A stretch of DNA of 64,000 nt from Hirudinaria manillensis (GCA_034509925.1 CM067529.1:6859501-6923500), one strand, 5' to 3'; counted from the first letter of the stretch, positions 11,767 to 24,086 are shown. The notes: generated by a model not told the origin, from the letters alone. Translations and numbers: made by a program.

Positions 11767-11839
11767 CGCCCAACGTGGGGCTCGAACCCACGACCCTGAG
11801 ATTAAGAGTCTCATGCTCTACCGACTGAGCTAGCCGGGC
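11767..11839 (-). tRNA. tRNA-Lys(CUU), array copy 36
   Basis: As copy 1. Confidence 0.97.
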
Positions 11840-12097
11840 GGATGCCCTCCTACGGAGTTGCTTCGTCACGTCCCAATTTCCCAGGAATCGATCGCAGCCA
11901 ACGGTTACGAGATGCGCCGAGATTTACGTTCGTTATTTGGTATCGTTCGCCTTCCCACCAAATGCCTTTGCCGTCGTCTGGCCAAAAAAGAAAATGCCCT
12001 CGAATCCAGCAAGACACGGCCTCCGAGCAACGTCGTCGGTTCCATCCGACTCGGCCAGACTATCGCTCAGGGAGAGACGAGGCGCTCAAAAACCCGT

Positions 12098-12170
12098 CGC
12101 CCAACGTGGGGCTCGAACCCACGACCCTGAGATTAAGAGTCTCATGCTCTACCGACTGAGCTAGCCGGGC
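12098..12170 (-). tRNA. tRNA-Lys(CUU), array copy 37
   Basis: As copy 1. Confidence 0.97.
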
Positions 12171-12428
12171 GGATGCCCTCCTACGGAGTTGCTTCGTCAC
12201 GTCCCAATTTCCCAGGAATCGATCGCAGCCAACGGTTACGAGATGCGCCGAGATTTACGTTCGTTATTTGGTATCGTTCGCCTTCCCACCAAATGCCTTT
12301 GCCGTCGTCTGGCCAAAAAAGAAAATGCCCTCGAATCCAGCAAGACACGGCCTCCGAGCAACGTCGTCGGTTCCATCCGACTCGGCCAGACTATCGCTCA
12401 GGGAGAGACGAGGCGCTCAAAAACCCGT

Positions 12429-12501
12429 CGCCCAACGTGGGGCTCGAACCCACGACCCTGAGATTAAGAGTCTCATGCTCTACCGACTGAGCTAGCCGGG
12501 C
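12429..12501 (-). tRNA. tRNA-Lys(CUU), array copy 38
   Basis: As copy 1. Confidence 0.97.
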
Positions 12502-12759
12502 GGATGCCCTCCTACGGAGTTGCTTCGTCACGTCCCAATTTCCCAGGAATCGATCGCAGCCAACGGTTACGAGATGCGCCGAGATTTACGTTCGTTATTT
12601 GGTATCGTTCGCCTTCCCACCAAATGCCTTTGCCGTCGTCTGGCCAAAAAAGAAAATGCCCTCGAATCCAGCAAGACACGGCCTCCGAGCAACGTCGTCG
12701 GTTCCATCCGACTCGGCCAGACTATCGCTCAGGGAGAGACGAGGCGCTCAAAAACCCGT

Positions 12760-12832
12760 CGCCCAACGTGGGGCTCGAACCCACGACCCTGAGATTAAGA
12801 GTCTCATGCTCTACCGACTGAGCTAGCCGGGC
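12760..12832 (-). tRNA. tRNA-Lys(CUU), array copy 39
   Basis: As copy 1. Confidence 0.97.
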
Positions 12833-13090
12833 GGATGCCCTCCTACGGAGTTGCTTCGTCACGTCCCAATTTCCCAGGAATCGATCGCAGCCAACGGTTA
12901 CGAGATGCGCCGAGATTTACGTTCGTTATTTGGTATCGTTCGCCTTCCCACCAAATGCCTTTGCCGTCGTCTGGCCAAAAAAGAAAATGCCCTCGAATCC
13001 AGCAAGACACGGCCTCCGAGCAACGTCGTCGGTTCCATCCGACTCGGCCAGACTATCGCTCAGGGAGAGACGAGGCGCTCAAAAACCCGT

Positions 13091-13163
13091 CGCCCAACGT
13101 GGGGCTCGAACCCACGACCCTGAGATTAAGAGTCTCATGCTCTACCGACTGAGCTAGCCGGGC
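13091..13163 (-). tRNA. tRNA-Lys(CUU), array copy 40
   Basis: As copy 1. Confidence 0.97.
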
Positions 13164-13421
13164 GGATGCCCTCCTACGGAGTTGCTTCGTCACGTCCCAA
13201 TTTCCCAGGAATCGATCGCAGCCAACGGTTACGAGATGCGCCGAGATTTACGTTCGTTATTTGGTATCGTTCGCCTTCCCACCAAATGCCTTTGCCGTCG
13301 TCTGGCCAAAAAAGAAAATGCCCTCGAATCCAGCAAGACACGGCCTCCGAGCAACGTCGTCGGTTCCATCCGACTCGGCCAGACTATCGCTCAGGGAGAG
13401 ACGAGGCGCTCAAAAACCCGT

Positions 13422-13494
13422 CGCCCAACGTGGGGCTCGAACCCACGACCCTGAGATTAAGAGTCTCATGCTCTACCGACTGAGCTAGCCGGGC
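13422..13494 (-). tRNA. tRNA-Lys(CUU), array copy 41
   Basis: As copy 1. Confidence 0.97.
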
Positions 13495-13752
13495 GGATGC
13501 CCTCCTACGGAGTTGCTTCGTCACGTCCCAATTTCCCAGGAATCGATCGCAGCCAACGGTTACGAGATGCGCCGAGATTTACGTTCGTTATTTGGTATCG
13601 TTCGCCTTCCCACCAAATGCCTTTGCCGTCGTCTGGCCAAAAAAGAAAATGCCCTCGAATCCAGCAAGACACGGCCTCCGAGCAACGTCGTCGGTTCCAT
13701 CCGACTCGGCCAGACTATCGCTCAGGGAGAGACGAGGCGCTCAAAAACCCGT

Positions 13753-13825
13753 CGCCCAACGTGGGGCTCGAACCCACGACCCTGAGATTAAGAGTCTCAT
13801 GCTCTACCGACTGAGCTAGCCGGGC
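13753..13825 (-). tRNA. tRNA-Lys(CUU), array copy 42
   Basis: As copy 1. Confidence 0.97.
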
Positions 13826-14083
13826 GGATGCCCTCCTACGGAGTTGCTTCGTCACGTCCCAATTTCCCAGGAATCGATCGCAGCCAACGGTTACGAGATG
13901 CGCCGAGATTTACGTTCGTTATTTGGTATCGTTCGCCTTCCCACCAAATGCCTTTGCCGTCGTCTGGCCAAAAAAGAAAATGCCCTCGAATCCAGCAAGA
14001 CACGGCCTCCGAGCAACGTCGTCGGTTCCATCCGACTCGGCCAGACTATCGCTCAGGGAGAGACGAGGCGCTCAAAAACCCGT

Positions 14084-14156
14084 CGCCCAACGTGGGGCTC
14101 GAACCCACGACCCTGAGATTAAGAGTCTCATGCTCTACCGACTGAGCTAGCCGGGC
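14084..14156 (-). tRNA. tRNA-Lys(CUU), array copy 43
   Basis: As copy 1. Confidence 0.97.
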
Positions 14157-14414
14157 GGATGCCCTCCTACGGAGTTGCTTCGTCACGTCCCAATTTCCCA
14201 GGAATCGATCGCAGCCAACGGTTACGAGATGCGCCGAGATTTACGTTCGTTATTTGGTATCGTTCGCCTTCCCACCAAATGCCTTTGCCGTCGTCTGGCC
14301 AAAAAAGAAAATGCCCTCGAATCCAGCAAGACACGGCCTCCGAGCAACGTCGTCGGTTCCATCCGACTCGGCCAGACTATCGCTCAGGGAGAGACGAGGC
14401 GCTCAAAAACCCGT

Positions 14415-14487
14415 CGCCCAACGTGGGGCTCGAACCCACGACCCTGAGATTAAGAGTCTCATGCTCTACCGACTGAGCTAGCCGGGC
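14415..14487 (-). tRNA. tRNA-Lys(CUU), array copy 44
   Basis: As copy 1. Confidence 0.97.
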
Positions 14488-14745
14488 GGATGCCCTCCTA
14501 CGGAGTTGCTTCGTCACGTCCCAATTTCCCAGGAATCGATCGCAGCCAACGGTTACGAGATGCGCCGAGATTTACGTTCGTTATTTGGTATCGTTCGCCT
14601 TCCCACCAAATGCCTTTGCCGTCGTCTGGCCAAAAAAGAAAATGCCCTCGAATCCAGCAAGACACGGCCTCCGAGCAACGTCGTCGGTTCCATCCGACTC
14701 GGCCAGACTATCGCTCAGGGAGAGACGAGGCGCTCAAAAACCCGT

Positions 14746-14818
14746 CGCCCAACGTGGGGCTCGAACCCACGACCCTGAGATTAAGAGTCTCATGCTCTAC
14801 CGACTGAGCTAGCCGGGC
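14746..14818 (-). tRNA. tRNA-Lys(CUU), array copy 45
   Basis: As copy 1. Confidence 0.97.
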
Positions 14819-15076
14819 GGATGCCCTCCTACGGAGTTGCTTCGTCACGTCCCAATTTCCCAGGAATCGATCGCAGCCAACGGTTACGAGATGCGCCGAG
14901 ATTTACGTTCGTTATTTGGTATCGTTCGCCTTCCCACCAAATGCCTTTGCCGTCGTCTGGCCAAAAAAGAAAATGCCCTCGAATCCAGCAAGACACGGCC
15001 TCCGAGCAACGTCGTCGGTTCCATCCGACTCGGCCAGACTATCGCTCAGGGAGAGACGAGGCGCTCAAAAACCCGT

Positions 15077-15149
15077 CGCCCAACGTGGGGCTCGAACCCA
15101 CGACCCTGAGATTAAGAGTCTCATGCTCTACCGACTGAGCTAGCCGGGC
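15077..15149 (-). tRNA. tRNA-Lys(CUU), array copy 46
   Basis: As copy 1. Confidence 0.97.
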
Positions 15150-15407
15150 GGATGCCCTCCTACGGAGTTGCTTCGTCACGTCCCAATTTCCCAGGAATCG
15201 ATCGCAGCCAACGGTTACGAGATGCGCCGAGATTTACGTTCGTTATTTGGTATCGTTCGCCTTCCCACCAAATGCCTTTGCCGTCGTCTGGCCAAAAAAG
15301 AAAATGCCCTCGAATCCAGCAAGACACGGCCTCCGAGCAACGTCGTCGGTTCCATCCGACTCGGCCAGACTATCGCTCAGGGAGAGACGAGGCGCTCAAA
15401 AACCCGT

Positions 15408-15480
15408 CGCCCAACGTGGGGCTCGAACCCACGACCCTGAGATTAAGAGTCTCATGCTCTACCGACTGAGCTAGCCGGGC
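15408..15480 (-). tRNA. tRNA-Lys(CUU), array copy 47
   Basis: As copy 1. Confidence 0.97.
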
Positions 15481-15738
15481 GGATGCCCTCCTACGGAGTT
15501 GCTTCGTCACGTCCCAATTTCCCAGGAATCGATCGCAGCCAACGGTTACGAGATGCGCCGAGATTTACGTTCGTTATTTGGTATCGTTCGCCTTCCCACC
15601 AAATGCCTTTGCCGTCGTCTGGCCAAAAAAGAAAATGCCCTCGAATCCAGCAAGACACGGCCTCCGAGCAACGTCGTCGGTTCCATCCGACTCGGCCAGA
15701 CTATCGCTCAGGGAGAGACGAGGCGCTCAAAAACCCGT

Positions 15739-15811
15739 CGCCCAACGTGGGGCTCGAACCCACGACCCTGAGATTAAGAGTCTCATGCTCTACCGACTGA
15801 GCTAGCCGGGC
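15739..15811 (-). tRNA. tRNA-Lys(CUU), array copy 48
   Basis: As copy 1. Confidence 0.97.
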
Positions 15812-16069
15812 GGATGCCCTCCTACGGAGTTGCTTCGTCACGTCCCAATTTCCCAGGAATCGATCGCAGCCAACGGTTACGAGATGCGCCGAGATTTACG
15901 TTCGTTATTTGGTATCGTTCGCCTTCCCACCAAATGCCTTTGCCGTCGTCTGGCCAAAAAAGAAAATGCCCTCGAATCCAGCAAGACACGGCCTCCGAGC
16001 AACGTCGTCGGTTCCATCCGACTCGGCCAGACTATCGCTCAGGGAGAGACGAGGCGCTCAAAAACCCGT

Positions 16070-16142
16070 CGCCCAACGTGGGGCTCGAACCCACGACCCT
16101 GAGATTAAGAGTCTCATGCTCTACCGACTGAGCTAGCCGGGC
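16070..16142 (-). tRNA. tRNA-Lys(CUU), array copy 49
   Basis: As copy 1. Confidence 0.97.
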
Positions 16143-16400
16143 GGATGCCCTCCTACGGAGTTGCTTCGTCACGTCCCAATTTCCCAGGAATCGATCGCAG
16201 CCAACGGTTACGAGATGCGCCGAGATTTACGTTCGTTATTTGGTATCGTTCGCCTTCCCACCAAATGCCTTTGCCGTCGTCTGGCCAAAAAAGAAAATGC
16301 CCTCGAATCCAGCAAGACACGGCCTCCGAGCAACGTCGTCGGTTCCATCCGACTCGGCCAGACTATCGCTCAGGGAGAGACGAGGCGCTCAAAAACCCGT

Positions 16401-16473
16401 CGCCCAACGTGGGGCTCGAACCCACGACCCTGAGATTAAGAGTCTCATGCTCTACCGACTGAGCTAGCCGGGC
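16401..16473 (-). tRNA. tRNA-Lys(CUU), array copy 50
   Basis: As copy 1. Confidence 0.97.
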
Positions 16474-16731
16474 GGATGCCCTCCTACGGAGTTGCTTCGT
16501 CACGTCCCAATTTCCCAGGAATCGATCGCAGCCAACGGTTACGAGATGCGCCGAGATTTACGTTCGTTATTTGGTATCGTTCGCCTTCCCACCAAATGCC
16601 TTTGCCGTCGTCTGGCCAAAAAAGAAAATGCCCTCGAATCCAGCAAGACACGGCCTCCGAGCAACGTCGTCGGTTCCATCCGACTCGGCCAGACTATCGC
16701 TCAGGGAGAGACGAGGCGCTCAAAAACCCGT

Positions 16732-16804
16732 CGCCCAACGTGGGGCTCGAACCCACGACCCTGAGATTAAGAGTCTCATGCTCTACCGACTGAGCTAGCC
16801 GGGC
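16732..16804 (-). tRNA. tRNA-Lys(CUU), array copy 51
   Basis: As copy 1. Confidence 0.97.
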
Positions 16805-17062
16805 GGATGCCCTCCTACGGAGTTGCTTCGTCACGTCCCAATTTCCCAGGAATCGATCGCAGCCAACGGTTACGAGATGCGCCGAGATTTACGTTCGTTA
16901 TTTGGTATCGTTCGCCTTCCCACCAAATGCCTTTGCCGTCGTCTGGCCAAAAAAGAAAATGCCCTCGAATCCAGCAAGACACGGCCTCCGAGCAACGTCG
17001 TCGGTTCCATCCGACTCGGCCAGACTATCGCTCAGGGAGAGACGAGGCGCTCAAAAACCCGT

Positions 17063-17135
17063 CGCCCAACGTGGGGCTCGAACCCACGACCCTGAGATTA
17101 AGAGTCTCATGCTCTACCGACTGAGCTAGCCGGGC
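17063..17135 (-). tRNA. tRNA-Lys(CUU), array copy 52
   Basis: As copy 1. Confidence 0.97.
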
Positions 17136-17393
17136 GGATGCCCTCCTACGGAGTTGCTTCGTCACGTCCCAATTTCCCAGGAATCGATCGCAGCCAACGG
17201 TTACGAGATGCGCCGAGATTTACGTTCGTTATTTGGTATCGTTCGCCTTCCCACCAAATGCCTTTGCCGTCGTCTGGCCAAAAAAGAAAATGCCCTCGAA
17301 TCCAGCAAGACACGGCCTCCGAGCAACGTCGTCGGTTCCATCCGACTCGGCCAGACTATCGCTCAGGGAGAGACGAGGCGCTCAAAAACCCGT

Positions 17394-17466
17394 CGCCCAA
17401 CGTGGGGCTCGAACCCACGACCCTGAGATTAAGAGTCTCATGCTCTACCGACTGAGCTAGCCGGGC
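17394..17466 (-). tRNA. tRNA-Lys(CUU), array copy 53
   Basis: As copy 1. Confidence 0.97.
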
Positions 17467-17724
17467 GGATGCCCTCCTACGGAGTTGCTTCGTCACGTCC
17501 CAATTTCCCAGGAATCGATCGCAGCCAACGGTTACGAGATGCGCCGAGATTTACGTTCGTTATTTGGTATCGTTCGCCTTCCCACCAAATGCCTTTGCCG
17601 TCGTCTGGCCAAAAAAGAAAATGCCCTCGAATCCAGCAAGACACGGCCTCCGAGCAACGTCGTCGGTTCCATCCGACTCGGCCAGACTATCGCTCAGGGA
17701 GAGACGAGGCGCTCAAAAACCCGT

Positions 17725-17797
17725 CGCCCAACGTGGGGCTCGAACCCACGACCCTGAGATTAAGAGTCTCATGCTCTACCGACTGAGCTAGCCGGGC
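17725..17797 (-). tRNA. tRNA-Lys(CUU), array copy 54
   Basis: As copy 1. Confidence 0.97.
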
Positions 17798-18055
17798 GGA
17801 TGCCCTCCTACGGAGTTGCTTCGTCACGTCCCAATTTCCCAGGAATCGATCGCAGCCAACGGTTACGAGATGCGCCGAGATTTACGTTCGTTATTTGGTA
17901 TCGTTCGCCTTCCCACCAAATGCCTTTGCCGTCGTCTGGCCAAAAAAGAAAATGCCCTCGAATCCAGCAAGACACGGCCTCCGAGCAACGTCGTCGGTTC
18001 CATCCGACTCGGCCAGACTATCGCTCAGGGAGAGACGAGGCGCTCAAAAACCCGT

Positions 18056-18128
18056 CGCCCAACGTGGGGCTCGAACCCACGACCCTGAGATTAAGAGTCT
18101 CATGCTCTACCGACTGAGCTAGCCGGGC
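18056..18128 (-). tRNA. tRNA-Lys(CUU), array copy 55
   Basis: As copy 1. Confidence 0.97.
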
Positions 18129-18386
18129 GGATGCCCTCCTACGGAGTTGCTTCGTCACGTCCCAATTTCCCAGGAATCGATCGCAGCCAACGGTTACGAG
18201 ATGCGCCGAGATTTACGTTCGTTATTTGGTATCGTTCGCCTTCCCACCAAATGCCTTTGCCGTCGTCTGGCCAAAAAAGAAAATGCCCTCGAATCCAGCA
18301 AGACACGGCCTCCGAGCAACGTCGTCGGTTCCATCCGACTCGGCCAGACTATCGCTCAGGGAGAGACGAGGCGCTCAAAAACCCGT

Positions 18387-18459
18387 CGCCCAACGTGGGG
18401 CTCGAACCCACGACCCTGAGATTAAGAGTCTCATGCTCTACCGACTGAGCTAGCCGGGC
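18387..18459 (-). tRNA. tRNA-Lys(CUU), array copy 56
   Basis: As copy 1. Confidence 0.97.
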
Positions 18460-18717
18460 GGATGCCCTCCTACGGAGTTGCTTCGTCACGTCCCAATTTC
18501 CCAGGAATCGATCGCAGCCAACGGTTACGAGATGCGCCGAGATTTACGTTCGTTATTTGGTATCGTTCGCCTTCCCACCAAATGCCTTTGCCGTCGTCTG
18601 GCCAAAAAAGAAAATGCCCTCGAATCCAGCAAGACACGGCCTCCGAGCAACGTCGTCGGTTCCATCCGACTCGGCCAGACTATCGCTCAGGGAGAGACGA
18701 GGCGCTCAAAAACCCGT

Positions 18718-18790
18718 CGCCCAACGTGGGGCTCGAACCCACGACCCTGAGATTAAGAGTCTCATGCTCTACCGACTGAGCTAGCCGGGC
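18718..18790 (-). tRNA. tRNA-Lys(CUU), array copy 57
   Basis: As copy 1. Confidence 0.97.
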
Positions 18791-19048
18791 GGATGCCCTC
18801 CTACGGAGTTGCTTCGTCACGTCCCAATTTCCCAGGAATCGATCGCAGCCAACGGTTACGAGATGCGCCGAGATTTACGTTCGTTATTTGGTATCGTTCG
18901 CCTTCCCACCAAATGCCTTTGCCGTCGTCTGGCCAAAAAAGAAAATGCCCTCGAATCCAGCAAGACACGGCCTCCGAGCAACGTCGTCGGTTCCATCCGA
19001 CTCGGCCAGACTATCGCTCAGGGAGAGACGAGGCGCTCAAAAAACCGT

Positions 19049-19121
19049 CGCCCAACGTGGGGCTCGAACCCACGACCCTGAGATTAAGAGTCTCATGCTC
19101 TACCGACTGAGCTAGCCGGGC
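19049..19121 (-). tRNA. tRNA-Lys(CUU), array copy 58 (T6 terminator)
   Basis: tRNA as copy 1. A single C-to-A change at 19044 (plus strand) lengthens the downstream terminator from five to six T on the minus strand. Confidence 0.97.
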
Positions 19122-19379
19122 GGATGCCCTCCTACGGAGTTGCTTCGTCACGTCCCAATTTCCCAGGAATCGATCGCAGCCAACGGTTACGAGATGCGCC
19201 GAGATTTACGTTCGTTATTTGGTATCGTTCGCCTTCCCACCAAATGCCTTTGCCGTCGTCTGGCCAAAAAAGAAAATGCCCTCGAATCCAGCAAGACACG
19301 GCCTCCGAGCAACGTCGTCGGTTCCATCCGACTCGGCCAGACTATCGCTCAGGGAGAGACGAGGCGCTCAAAAACCCGT

Positions 19380-19452
19380 CGCCCAACGTGGGGCTCGAAC
19401 CCACGACCCTGAGATTAAGAGTCTCATGCTCTACCGACTGAGCTAGCCGGGC
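19380..19452 (-). tRNA. tRNA-Lys(CUU), array copy 59
   Basis: As copy 1. Confidence 0.97.
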
Positions 19453-19710
19453 GGATGCCCTCCTACGGAGTTGCTTCGTCACGTCCCAATTTCCCAGGAA
19501 TCGATCGCAGCCAACGGTTACGAGATGCGCCGAGATTTACGTTCGTTATTTGGTATCGTTCGCCTTCCCACCAAATGCCTTTGCCGTCGTCTGGCCAAAA
19601 AAGAAAATGCCCTCGAATCCAGCAAGACACGGCCTCCGAGCAACGTCGTCGGTTCCATCCGACTCGGCCAGACTATCGCTCAGGGAGAGACGAGGCGCTC
19701 AAAAACCCGT

Positions 19711-19783
19711 CGCCCAACGTGGGGCTCGAACCCACGACCCTGAGATTAAGAGTCTCATGCTCTACCGACTGAGCTAGCCGGGC
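19711..19783 (-). tRNA. tRNA-Lys(CUU), array copy 60
   Basis: As copy 1. Confidence 0.97.
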
Positions 19784-20041
19784 GGATGCCCTCCTACGGA
19801 GTTGCTTCGTCACGTCCCAATTTCCCAGGAATCGATCGCAGCCAACGGTTACGAGATGCGCCGAGATTTACGTTCGTTATTTGGTATCGTTCGCCTTCCC
19901 ACCAAATGCCTTTGCCGTCGTCTGGCCAAAAAAGAAAATGCCCTCGAATCCAGCAAGACACGGCCTCCGAGCAACGTCGTCGGTTCCATCCGACTCGGCC
20001 AGACTATCGCTCAGGGAGAGACGAGGCGCTCAAAAACCCGT

Positions 20042-20114
20042 CGCCCAACGTGGGGCTCGAACCCACGACCCTGAGATTAAGAGTCTCATGCTCTACCGAC
20101 TGAGCTAGCCGGGC
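20042..20114 (-). tRNA. tRNA-Lys(CUU), array copy 61
   Basis: As copy 1. Confidence 0.97.
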
Positions 20115-20372
20115 GGATGCCCTCCTACGGAGTTGCTTCGTCACGTCCCAATTTCCCAGGAATCGATCGCAGCCAACGGTTACGAGATGCGCCGAGATTT
20201 ACGTTCGTTATTTGGTATCGTTCGCCTTCCCACCAAATGCCTTTGCCGTCGTCTGGCCAAAAAAGAAAATGCCCTCGAATCCAGCAAGACACGGCCTCCG
20301 AGCAACGTCGTCGGTTCCATCCGACTCGGCCAGACTATCGCTCAGGGAGAGACGAGGCGCTCAAAAACCCGT

Positions 20373-20445
20373 CGCCCAACGTGGGGCTCGAACCCACGAC
20401 CCTGAGATTAAGAGTCTCATGCTCTACCGACTGAGCTAGCCGGGC
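20373..20445 (-). tRNA. tRNA-Lys(CUU), array copy 62
   Basis: As copy 1. Confidence 0.97.
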
Positions 20446-20703
20446 GGATGCCCTCCTACGGAGTTGCTTCGTCACGTCCCAATTTCCCAGGAATCGATCG
20501 CAGCCAACGGTTACGAGATGCGCCGAGATTTACGTTCGTTATTTGGTATCGTTCGCCTTCCCACCAAATGCCTTTGCCGTCGTCTGGCCAAAAAAGAAAA
20601 TGCCCTCGAATCCAGCAAGACACGGCCTCCGAGCAACGTCGTCGGTTCCATCCGACTCGGCCAGACTATCGCTCAGGGAGAGACGAGGCGCTCAAAAACC
20701 CGT

Positions 20704-20776
20704 CGCCCAACGTGGGGCTCGAACCCACGACCCTGAGATTAAGAGTCTCATGCTCTACCGACTGAGCTAGCCGGGC
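20704..20776 (-). tRNA. tRNA-Lys(CUU), array copy 63
   Basis: As copy 1. Confidence 0.97.
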
Positions 20777-21034
20777 GGATGCCCTCCTACGGAGTTGCTT
20801 CGTCACGTCCCAATTTCCCAGGAATCGATCGCAGCCAACGGTTACGAGATGCGCCGAGATTTACGTTCGTTATTTGGTATCGTTCGCCTTCCCACCAAAT
20901 GCCTTTGCCGTCGTCTGGCCAAAAAAGAAAATGCCCTCGAATCCAGCAAGACACGGCCTCCGAGCAACGTCGTCGGTTCCATCCGACTCGGCCAGACTAT
21001 CGCTCAGGGAGAGACGAGGCGCTCAAAAACCCGT

Positions 21035-21107
21035 CGCCCAACGTGGGGCTCGAACCCACGACCCTGAGATTAAGAGTCTCATGCTCTACCGACTGAGCTA
21101 GCCGGGC
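21035..21107 (-). tRNA. tRNA-Lys(CUU), array copy 64
   Basis: As copy 1. Confidence 0.97.
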
Positions 21108-21365
21108 GGATGCCCTCCTACGGAGTTGCTTCGTCACGTCCCAATTTCCCAGGAATCGATCGCAGCCAACGGTTACGAGATGCGCCGAGATTTACGTTCG
21201 TTATTTGGTATCGTTCGCCTTCCCACCAAATGCCTTTGCCGTCGTCTGGCCAAAAAAGAAAATGCCCTCGAATCCAGCAAGACACGGCCTCCGAGCAACG
21301 TCGTCGGTTCCATCCGACTCGGCCAGACTATCGCTCAGGGAGAGACGAGGCGCTCAAAAACCCGT

Positions 21366-21438
21366 CGCCCAACGTGGGGCTCGAACCCACGACCCTGAGA
21401 TTAAGAGTCTCATGCTCTACCGACTGAGCTAGCCGGGC
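21366..21438 (-). tRNA. tRNA-Lys(CUU), array copy 65
   Basis: As copy 1. Confidence 0.97.
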
Positions 21439-21696
21439 GGATGCCCTCCTACGGAGTTGCTTCGTCACGTCCCAATTTCCCAGGAATCGATCGCAGCCAA
21501 CGGTTACGAGATGCGCCGAGATTTACGTTCGTTATTTGGTATCGTTCGCCTTCCCACCAAATGCCTTTGCCGTCGTCTGGCCAAAAAAGAAAATGCCCTC
21601 GAATCCAGCAAGACACGGCCTCCGAGCAACGTCGTCGGTTCCATCCGACTCGGCCAGACTATCGCTCAGGGAGAGACGAGGCGCTCAAAAACCCGT

Positions 21697-21769
21697 CGCC
21701 CAACGTGGGGCTCGAACCCACGACCCTGAGATTAAGAGTCTCATGCTCTACCGACTGAGCTAGCCGGGC
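21697..21769 (-). tRNA. tRNA-Lys(CUU), array copy 66
   Basis: As copy 1. Confidence 0.97.
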
Positions 21770-22027
21770 GGATGCCCTCCTACGGAGTTGCTTCGTCACG
21801 TCCCAATTTCCCAGGAATCGATCGCAGCCAACGGTTACGAGATGCGCCGAGATTTACGTTCGTTATTTGGTATCGTTCGCCTTCCCACCAAATGCCTTTG
21901 CCGTCGTCTGGCCAAAAAAGAAAATGCCCTCGAATCCAGCAAGACACGGCCTCCGAGCAACGTCGTCGGTTCCATCCGACTCGGCCAGACTATCGCTCAG
22001 GGAGAGACGAGGCGCTCAAAAACCCGT

Positions 22028-22100
22028 CGCCCAACGTGGGGCTCGAACCCACGACCCTGAGATTAAGAGTCTCATGCTCTACCGACTGAGCTAGCCGGGC
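22028..22100 (-). tRNA. tRNA-Lys(CUU), array copy 67
   Basis: As copy 1. Confidence 0.97.
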
Positions 22101-22358
22101 GGATGCCCTCCTACGGAGTTGCTTCGTCACGTCCCAATTTCCCAGGAATCGATCGCAGCCAACGGTTACGAGATGCGCCGAGATTTACGTTCGTTATTTG
22201 GTATCGTTCGCCTTCCCACCAAATGCCTTTGCCGTCGTCTGGCCAAAAAAGAAAATGCCCTCGAATCCAGCAAGACACGGCCTCCGAGCAACGTCGTCGG
22301 TTCCATCCGACTCGGCCAGACTATCGCTCAGGGAGAGACGAGGCGCTCAAAAACCCGT

Positions 22359-22431
22359 CGCCCAACGTGGGGCTCGAACCCACGACCCTGAGATTAAGAG
22401 TCTCATGCTCTACCGACTGAGCTAGCCGGGC
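22359..22431 (-). tRNA. tRNA-Lys(CUU), array copy 68
   Basis: As copy 1. Confidence 0.97.
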
Positions 22432-22689
22432 GGATGCCCTCCTACGGAGTTGCTTCGTCACGTCCCAATTTCCCAGGAATCGATCGCAGCCAACGGTTAC
22501 GAGATGCGCCGAGATTTACGTTCGTTATTTGGTATCGTTCGCCTTCCCACCAAATGCCTTTGCCGTCGTCTGGCCAAAAAAGAAAATGCCCTCGAATCCA
22601 GCAAGACACGGCCTCCGAGCAACGTCGTCGGTTCCATCCGACTCGGCCAGACTATCGCTCAGGGAGAGACGAGGCGCTCAAAAACCCGT

Positions 22690-22762
22690 CGCCCAACGTG
22701 GGGCTCGAACCCACGACCCTGAGATTAAGAGTCTCATGCTCTACCGACTGAGCTAGCCGGGC
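22690..22762 (-). tRNA. tRNA-Lys(CUU), array copy 69
   Basis: As copy 1. Confidence 0.97.
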
Positions 22763-23020
22763 GGATGCCCTCCTACGGAGTTGCTTCGTCACGTCCCAAT
22801 TTCCCAGGAATCGATCGCAGCCAACGGTTACGAGATGCGCCGAGATTTACGTTCGTTATTTGGTATCGTTCGCCTTCCCACCAAATGCCTTTGCCGTCGT
22901 CTGGCCAAAAAAGAAAATGCCCTCGAATCCAGCAAGACACGGCCTCCGAGCAACGTCGTCGGTTCCATCCGACTCGGCCAGACTATCGCTCAGGGAGAGA
23001 CGAGGCGCTCAAAAACCCGT

Positions 23021-23093
23021 CGCCCAACGTGGGGCTCGAACCCACGACCCTGAGATTAAGAGTCTCATGCTCTACCGACTGAGCTAGCCGGGC
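23021..23093 (-). tRNA. tRNA-Lys(CUU), array copy 70
   Basis: As copy 1. Confidence 0.97.
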
Positions 23094-23351
23094 GGATGCC
23101 CTCCTACGGAGTTGCTTCGTCACGTCCCAATTTCCCAGGAATCGATCGCAGCCAACGGTTACGAGATGCGCCGAGATTTACGTTCGTTATTTGGTATCGT
23201 TCGCCTTCCCACCAAATGCCTTTGCCGTCGTCTGGCCAAAAAAGAAAATGCCCTCGAATCCAGCAAGACACGGCCTCCGAGCAACGTCGTCGGTTCCATC
23301 CGACTCGGCCAGACTATCGCTCAGGGAGAGACGAGGCGCTCAAAAACCCGT

Positions 23352-23424
23352 CGCCCAACGTGGGGCTCGAACCCACGACCCTGAGATTAAGAGTCTCATG
23401 CTCTACCGACTGAGCTAGCCGGGC
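23352..23424 (-). tRNA. tRNA-Lys(CUU), array copy 71
   Basis: As copy 1. Confidence 0.97.
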
Positions 23425-23682
23425 GGATGCCCTCCTACGGAGTTGCTTCGTCACGTCCCAATTTCCCAGGAATCGATCGCAGCCAACGGTTACGAGATGC
23501 GCCGAGATTTACGTTCGTTATTTGGTATCGTTCGCCTTCCCACCAAATGCCTTTGCCGTCGTCTGGCCAAAAAAGAAAATGCCCTCGAATCCAGCAAGAC
23601 ACGGCCTCCGAGCAACGTCGTCGGTTCCATCCGACTCGGCCAGACTATCGCTCAGGGAGAGACGAGGCGCTCAAAAACCCGT

Positions 23683-23755
23683 CGCCCAACGTGGGGCTCG
23701 AACCCACGACCCTGAGATTAAGAGTCTCATGCTCTACCGACTGAGCTAGCCGGGC
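23683..23755 (-). tRNA. tRNA-Lys(CUU), array copy 72
   Basis: As copy 1. Confidence 0.97.
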
Positions 23756-24013
23756 GGATGCCCTCCTACGGAGTTGCTTCGTCACGTCCCAATTTCCCAG
23801 GAATCGATCGCAGCCAACGGTTACGAGATGCGCCGAGATTTACGTTCGTTATTTGGTATCGTTCGCCTTCCCACCAAATGCCTTTGCCGTCGTCTGGCCA
23901 AAAAAGAAAATGCCCTCGAATCCAGCAAGACACGGCCTCCGAGCAACGTCGTCGGTTCCATCCGACTCGGCCAGACTATCGCTCAGGGAGAGACGAGGCG
24001 CTCAAAAACCCGT

Positions 24014-24086
24014 CGCCCAACGTGGGGCTCGAACCCACGACCCTGAGATTAAGAGTCTCATGCTCTACCGACTGAGCTAGCCGGGC
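24014..24086 (-). tRNA. tRNA-Lys(CUU), array copy 73
   Basis: As copy 1. Confidence 0.97.
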
